DNA of 64,000 bases, from contig NZ_CP040093.1 of NCBI RefSeq assembly GCF_006016075.1, positions 248,001 through 312,000 on the forward strand. Direction: 5' to 3'. Origin of the DNA: Caloramator sp. E03 (GTDB taxonomy: Bacteria; Bacillota; Clostridia; Clostridiales; Caloramatoraceae). The notes beneath the pieces are model-generated. The model was not told where the DNA came from. It ran no database searches and saw only the letters and a program-made list of their open reading frames with translations. Position 1 is the first letter of the stretch, and the number at the start of each line of letters is the position of its first letter. Shown here piece by piece: positions 60,329 through 64,000 of the stretch. The position numbers and the translations under genes were made by a program.

Positions 60329-62905
60329 CTACTTTGCCTCATACCAATCTTTTCCCCATTTAACCTCAGCTACTAATGGAACTAAAAGCTCAACCGCATT
60401 TTCCATTTCTTCTTTAACCATTTCTGCTACATACTGCAACTCATCCTTATGGACCTCTAAAACAAGCTCATCATGCACCTGTAGCAAAAGTCTTGATCTT
60501 AGCATTTCATCTTCAAGCCTTCTATCAACATTAACCATGGCTATTTTTATTATATCAGCTGCTGACCCCTGAATAGGAGTATTCATAGCAAGGCGTTCCC
60601 CAAATGCCCTAAGCGTTCTATTGCTTGAATTTATTTCTGGTATATATCTTACCCTGTTTAATATTGTCTTTACATATCCGTTTTTACGCCCTTCCTCTAT
60701 TGCACTATCTAAATATTTTCTTACTCCTTCATATCTTTTAAAATAATTTTCTATATAACTCTTAGCTTCCTTTCTACTTATTTTTAAATCTTTAGCAAGA
60801 CTAAAGTCACCAAGACCATATACTATCCCAAAATTAATAGCCTTAGCTCTGCTTCTTTGCAGAGGGGTAACCTCTTCCATAGATACTCCAAAAATTTCTG
60901 ATGCCGTTCTCCTATGTATATCCTGATTATTTCTAAAAGCATCTATCAAATTATCATCCTTTGATATATGAGCAAGGACTCTAAGCTCTATCTGAGAATA
61001 ATCAGCAGATAGTATAACATAATCCAAAGACGAAGGTTCAAAAGCTTTTCTTATTTGTCTTCCCTGCTCCATTTTTATAGGTATATTTTGAAGATTAGGT
61101 TCTGTACTTGAAATTCTTCCTGTTGCAGTAACAGTCTGATTAAAACTTGAATGAATTTTGTTATCTTCTGAAATACATGCAAGTAATCCATCTACATAAG
61201 TTGATTTTAATTTTACCATTTGTCTATAGTTTAAAATCTTCTCAACTATCTCATGTTTATCATAAAGTTCATCTAATACCTCAGCATCAGTTGAATAACC
61301 AGTTTTTGTTTTTTTAATTACTGGTAAGTTAAGCTTTTCAAACAAAATAACCCCTAGCTGTTTTGGAGAGTTTATATTAAATTCTTCTCCCGCCAAGTCA
61401 TATATTTCCCCAGTAAGTCTATCTATTTCCTCACTTAATTCAAATCCAATATTATGTAAAGTTTCCCTGTTCACTTTAAAGCCTCTAATCTCCATATTAG
61501 CTAAAACTTTAATTAAAGGCATTTCAACTTCTTTGAAAAGTGTATTCATCTGTAAATTATCAATTTTATTTAGCATATTCTCCTTAATAGCATCAAAATT
61601 TTCAATAAATAGTGCTCCTAATTGTTTTATATCATTTAAATCCTCATCGTACAATATACCTGCAAAGTTTTTTAATATATTTACTAAATCATAACTATTT
61701 TCTGTCGGATTTAAAATATATGCTGCAATTTCAGCATCAAAAGCTAAATTATTCAATTTAATACCTTTACTGATTAAATAATTGTATACATACTTTGCAC
61801 GATATGTATTTTTACCTACTGCTTCAGATTCAAAAACCTCCTTAAAATCAGTGATAAAGCTATCTGAAACAAAATACTGCCCGTTAATTATCATTCCTTC
61901 AACTTCTTTATTATCGTCATATATAAAAATAAAATTAAATACTTTCTCTTCAACTATTTTATTGATTATTTTAATGTCTCTTTCATAAGGCTTTATTTCA
62001 CACTTTATTTCTTTATTTATCTTGGCATTATTTAGTGTTACGGTATTTATTCTCTCCATCAAACTTTTAAATTCAAGTTCAGAAAATAACTGCTTTATCT
62101 GTAAAACATCATAGTCTTTCGTTCTTATTTTATTCAGATCAATATCAATAGGTACATCTCTATTTATTGTTGCAAGCCTTTTACTTAAAAAAGCCTGTTC
62201 TTTATGCTGCATAAGAGTTTCTTTTAGCTTTTTACCATTTATATTTTCAACATTATTAAACACATTTTCAATAGTTTTATATTCGTGTAGCAGTTTTAAG
62301 GCAGTTTTTTCTCCAACACCAGGAACACCTGGAATATTATCTGAAGAATCTCCCATAAGTCCTTTTAAATCTATAATTCCTTTAGGTTCGAGCCCGTATT
62401 TTTCCATTATAAACTCTTTATCGCAAATATCCGTTTCAGAGATACCTTTTTTAGTTATCACAACCTTTGTATAGTCAGATACAAGTTGAAGGGCATCTCT
62501 GTCTCCTGTATATATAATAACCTCAAGATTTTCACTTTCAAATCTTTTAGATATTGTTCCAATTATATCATCAGCCTCATAACCTTCTAGTTCAAATATT
62601 CCTATGTTAAAAGCATTAAGAAGCCTTTTTACTGGTTCAAACTGCTTTGATAGCTCCTCTGGCATCTTCTTTCTTCCAGCTTTATATTCTTCATATTCTT
62701 TGTGCCTAAAGGTTACTTTTGATTTATCAAAGGCTACAGCTATATAATCCGGCTTTATTTCATCATAGATTTTTAAAAGCATCGTAGTAAATCCAAATAC
62801 CGCTCCTGTCGGCTCCCCCTTTGAAGTTGTCATAGGAGGGAGAGCATAGAATGCTCTATTTAATAAGCTATTTCCATCTAATATTACAAGTTTTTCCTTA
62901 TTCAC
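60329..62905 (-). CDS. polA: DNA polymerase I
   Basis: The product has 858 residues from GTG 62905 (MNKEKLVILDGNSLLNRAF) with TTAGGAGAG upstream. The 5' nuclease has GYEADDIIGT, DRDALQLV and GVPGVGEKTALKLL. The polymerase part has LSADYSQIELRVLAHIS, RSRAKAINFGIVYGLGD, and LQVHDELVLEVH with the catalytic Asps. The middle domain keeps the fold but lacks the DxE and related acids, so the 3'-5' exonuclease is probably inactive. coaE follows. Confidence 0.97.
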   Translation of the reverse strand: MNKEKLVILDGNSLLNRAFYALPPMTTSKGEPTGAVFGFTTMLLKIYDEIKPDYIAVAFDKSKVTFRHKEYEEYKAGRKKMPEELSKQFEPVKRLLNAFNIGIFELEGYEADDIIGTISKRFESENLEVIIYTGDRDALQLVSDYTKVVITKKGISETDICDKEFIMEKYGLEPKGIIDLKGLMGDSSDNIPGVPGVGEKTALKLLHEYKTIENVFNNVENINGKKLKETLMQHKEQAFLSKRLATINRDVPIDIDLNKIRTKDYDVLQIKQLFSELEFKSLMERINTVTLNNAKINKEIKCEIKPYERDIKIINKIVEEKVFNFIFIYDDNKEVEGMIINGQYFVSDSFITDFKEVFESEAVGKNTYRAKYVYNYLISKGIKLNNLAFDAEIAAYILNPTENSYDLVNILKNFAGILYDEDLNDIKQLGALFIENFDAIKENMLNKIDNLQMNTLFKEVEMPLIKVLANMEIRGFKVNRETLHNIGFELSEEIDRLTGEIYDLAGEEFNINSPKQLGVILFEKLNLPVIKKTKTGYSTDAEVLDELYDKHEIVEKILNYRQMVKLKSTYVDGLLACISEDNKIHSSFNQTVTATGRISSTEPNLQNIPIKMEQGRQIRKAFEPSSLDYVILSADYSQIELRVLAHISKDDNLIDAFRNNQDIHRRTASEIFGVSMEEVTPLQRSRAKAINFGIVYGLGDFSLAKDLKISRKEAKSYIENYFKRYEGVRKYLDSAIEEGRKNGYVKTILNRVRYIPEINSSNRTLRAFGERLAMNTPIQGSAADIIKIAMVNVDRRLEDEMLRSRLLLQVHDELVLEVHKDELQYVAEMVKEEMENAVELLVPLVAEVKWGKDWYEAK

Positions 62906-62990
62906 TATAATCTCTCCTAACATTAGAAAAATAAAAACAACTTTACATATTAATTATATATAAAAAAAATAATATATAAAAGGACAATAA

Positions 62991-63011
62991 AAAATAGCCC
63001 GAAGGCTATTT
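62991..63011 (-). terminator. Terminator after the anti-sigma gene
   Basis: AAATAGCC-TTCG-GGCTATTT on the minus strand is followed by TTTATTG. It overlaps the gene end and separates it from polA. Confidence 0.75.
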
Positions 63012-63905
63012 TATTACAATTTTAATAAAATAATATTCTTTATTTTGGCTGTAGCTATTTATTCCCGAAATACCTGTATTACTATACATTGATGATTGAC
63101 TGTTTATCATATCATATAAAACACTAAAATCCTGCCTTTGAATTCTATATATGCTATTCTTTGTATCTATCAGTACTATATTAGGATTGTTATATATAAA
63201 GGATAAAACGCTTCCCTGATTTTTATCAACCGTTGCTATATAATCAACTGGAATTGAAGTTGCAATTAATGTAGTAAATAAGGAGCTTTTTGATACACCA
63301 CTATCAGTACCTGTGCTTTGCAAAGAAAATAATGCTTCATCTGAATTTGAATTATCCTGAACACTTTGACTATCTTCTGAAGTTATCGTATATATATTAC
63401 CACTTCCAACATCGCTAACAACAGATTTTTCAACTTTTTTATTATCTAATGCTATTAATGTTTTTGTAGTCTTTGTAGTTTTTTTAGAAGTCTTTGCTCT
63501 ATTACTTGTTGTATTATTTTGTTTTTCACTTACAAGAGAAGTTGCATTACTATTTTCCTTTGCTACAATATTATTGGTTTTTATATGACTACTATCATCT
63601 TTTATTTCACTATTAGATACATTTAATTCAATATTGCTCTTTACAGTTTCATTTTCAGATTTTTGAGGAGATTTCAATGTATCCTTAATTCCAGTAATTG
63701 AAATTATAAAAACAAGTATCGCAGCTGCAATTGAAGAAAAGGTTTTATACCACAGATTTCTTCTCCTTACTTTTTCATTTCTTATTGTTTTCATAATGCT
63801 TCCATGAAGTTCATCAGGTACTTCAATTTCAAGCTGGGAAAGCATTCCTGCTTCAATGTCATATTCTTTTTGCTTAATTTTATTAACATATTCATGATAC
63901 TTCAT
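63006..63905 (-). CDS. Probable anti-sigma factor with transmembrane anchor
   Basis: The product has 299 residues. A cytoplasmic N-terminus (YHEYVNKIKQKEYDIEAGML; VPDELHGSIMKTIRNEK) is followed by a membrane segment (FSSIAAAILVFIISITGI near 53-72), a long Ser/Thr/Asn-rich linker and a C-terminal domain (LIATSIPVDYIATVD). It starts 2 bases after an ECF sigma stop, the usual order. It has no zinc HxxxCxxC motif. It probably keeps the neighbouring sigma factor inactive. Confidence 0.75.
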   Translation of the reverse strand: MKYHEYVNKIKQKEYDIEAGMLSQLEIEVPDELHGSIMKTIRNEKVRRRNLWYKTFSSIAAAILVFIISITGIKDTLKSPQKSENETVKSNIELNVSNSEIKDDSSHIKTNNIVAKENSNATSLVSEKQNNTTSNRAKTSKKTTKTTKTLIALDNKKVEKSVVSDVGSGNIYTITSEDSQSVQDNSNSDEALFSLQSTGTDSGVSKSSLFTTLIATSIPVDYIATVDKNQGSVLSFIYNNPNIVLIDTKNSIYRIQRQDFSVLYDMINSQSSMYSNTGISGINSYSQNKEYYFIKIVIK

Positions 63906-63906
63906 T

Positions 63907-64000
63907 TCAGCACCCCCTTACTATACCACATTTTATAAGTTCATTTCTAAGGCTTTCCCTTGCCCTGTTTAGCCTTGATTTAACAGTTCCTACTTCAATA
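63907..64000 (-). CDS. ECF-type sigma factor, C-terminal fragment at the window edge
   Basis: The last 30 codons of a gene that begins outside the window. The product ends IEVGTVKSRLNRARESLRNE and LIKCGIVRGC. This is the region-4 recognition helix of ECF sigma factors (GTVKSRLNRAR). It overlaps or nearly overlaps the anti-sigma start (TGAAATG). Confidence 0.88.
   Translation of the reverse strand, partial: IEVGTVKSRLNRARESLRNELIKCGIVRGC

Overview
The window is AT-rich DNA from a low-GC Gram-positive anaerobe of the class Clostridia. This rests on the clostridial order mreBCD-mrdA-minCDE-rodA-mgsA-radical SAM-rng-rplU-rpmA-obg, an NADH-linked [FeFe]-hydrogenase cluster, a full bacterial selenocysteine locus, a T-box leuS and a c-di-AMP riboswitch. 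The combination resembles Caloramator-type Clostridiaceae, but I cannot fix the genus from sequence alone.

Bases 1 to about 21,520 are the right part of a siphovirus-type prophage that runs off the left edge. Its late genes lie on the minus strand in canonical order: small and large terminase, portal, MuF-type minor capsid protein, scaffold, major capsid, head-tail connectors, two tail-tube proteins, frameshifted tail chaperones, tape measure, tail hub and receptor-binding modules. An IS200-type element sits between two connector genes. The tyrosine integrase (+ strand) abuts the 3' end of tRNA-Sec, which is probably the attachment site. The prophage looks defective: the portal has an in-frame stop, the integrase has a stop and a frameshift, and no repressor or replication genes lie between terminase and integrase. 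The MuF protein carries a C-terminal extension followed by a small overlapping gene and a terminator, the layout of a phage-borne polymorphic toxin with its immunity gene.

Bases 21,523-26,047 hold the selenocysteine machinery on the minus strand: selD, selA, selB, tRNA-Sec. SelD is itself a selenoprotein, with an in-frame UGA at codon 16 and a SECIS-like hairpin after it. selB carries a one-base deficit in a G7 run.

Bases 26,100-41,700 hold comEA, a D-Ala-D-Ala carboxypeptidase, ridA, T-box-leuS, then rsfS, a LytR-type gene, yqeK, nadD, yhbY, obg, rpmA, rplU, rng, two TIGR-family genes and a degenerate M23 gene, ending with mgsA. Bases 41,671-51,255 hold cell-shape and division genes (rodA, minEDC, mrdA, mreDCB), then radC, maf and a DUF4321 gene. 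Bases 51,434-56,457 encode a hydrogenase of the electron-bifurcating type with a small ATPase gene. The rest holds a SPOR protein, a disrupted NlpC/P60 hydrolase under a c-di-AMP riboswitch, a GNAT enzyme, tRNA-Leu(GAG), a lytic transglycosylase, coaE, polA and an anti-sigma/ECF-sigma pair cut by the right edge.

Several genes, both phage and host, differ from an intact frame by exactly one missing base, mostly in short homopolymers. Part of the apparent gene decay may therefore be sequence error; this should be settled before any gene is called dead.
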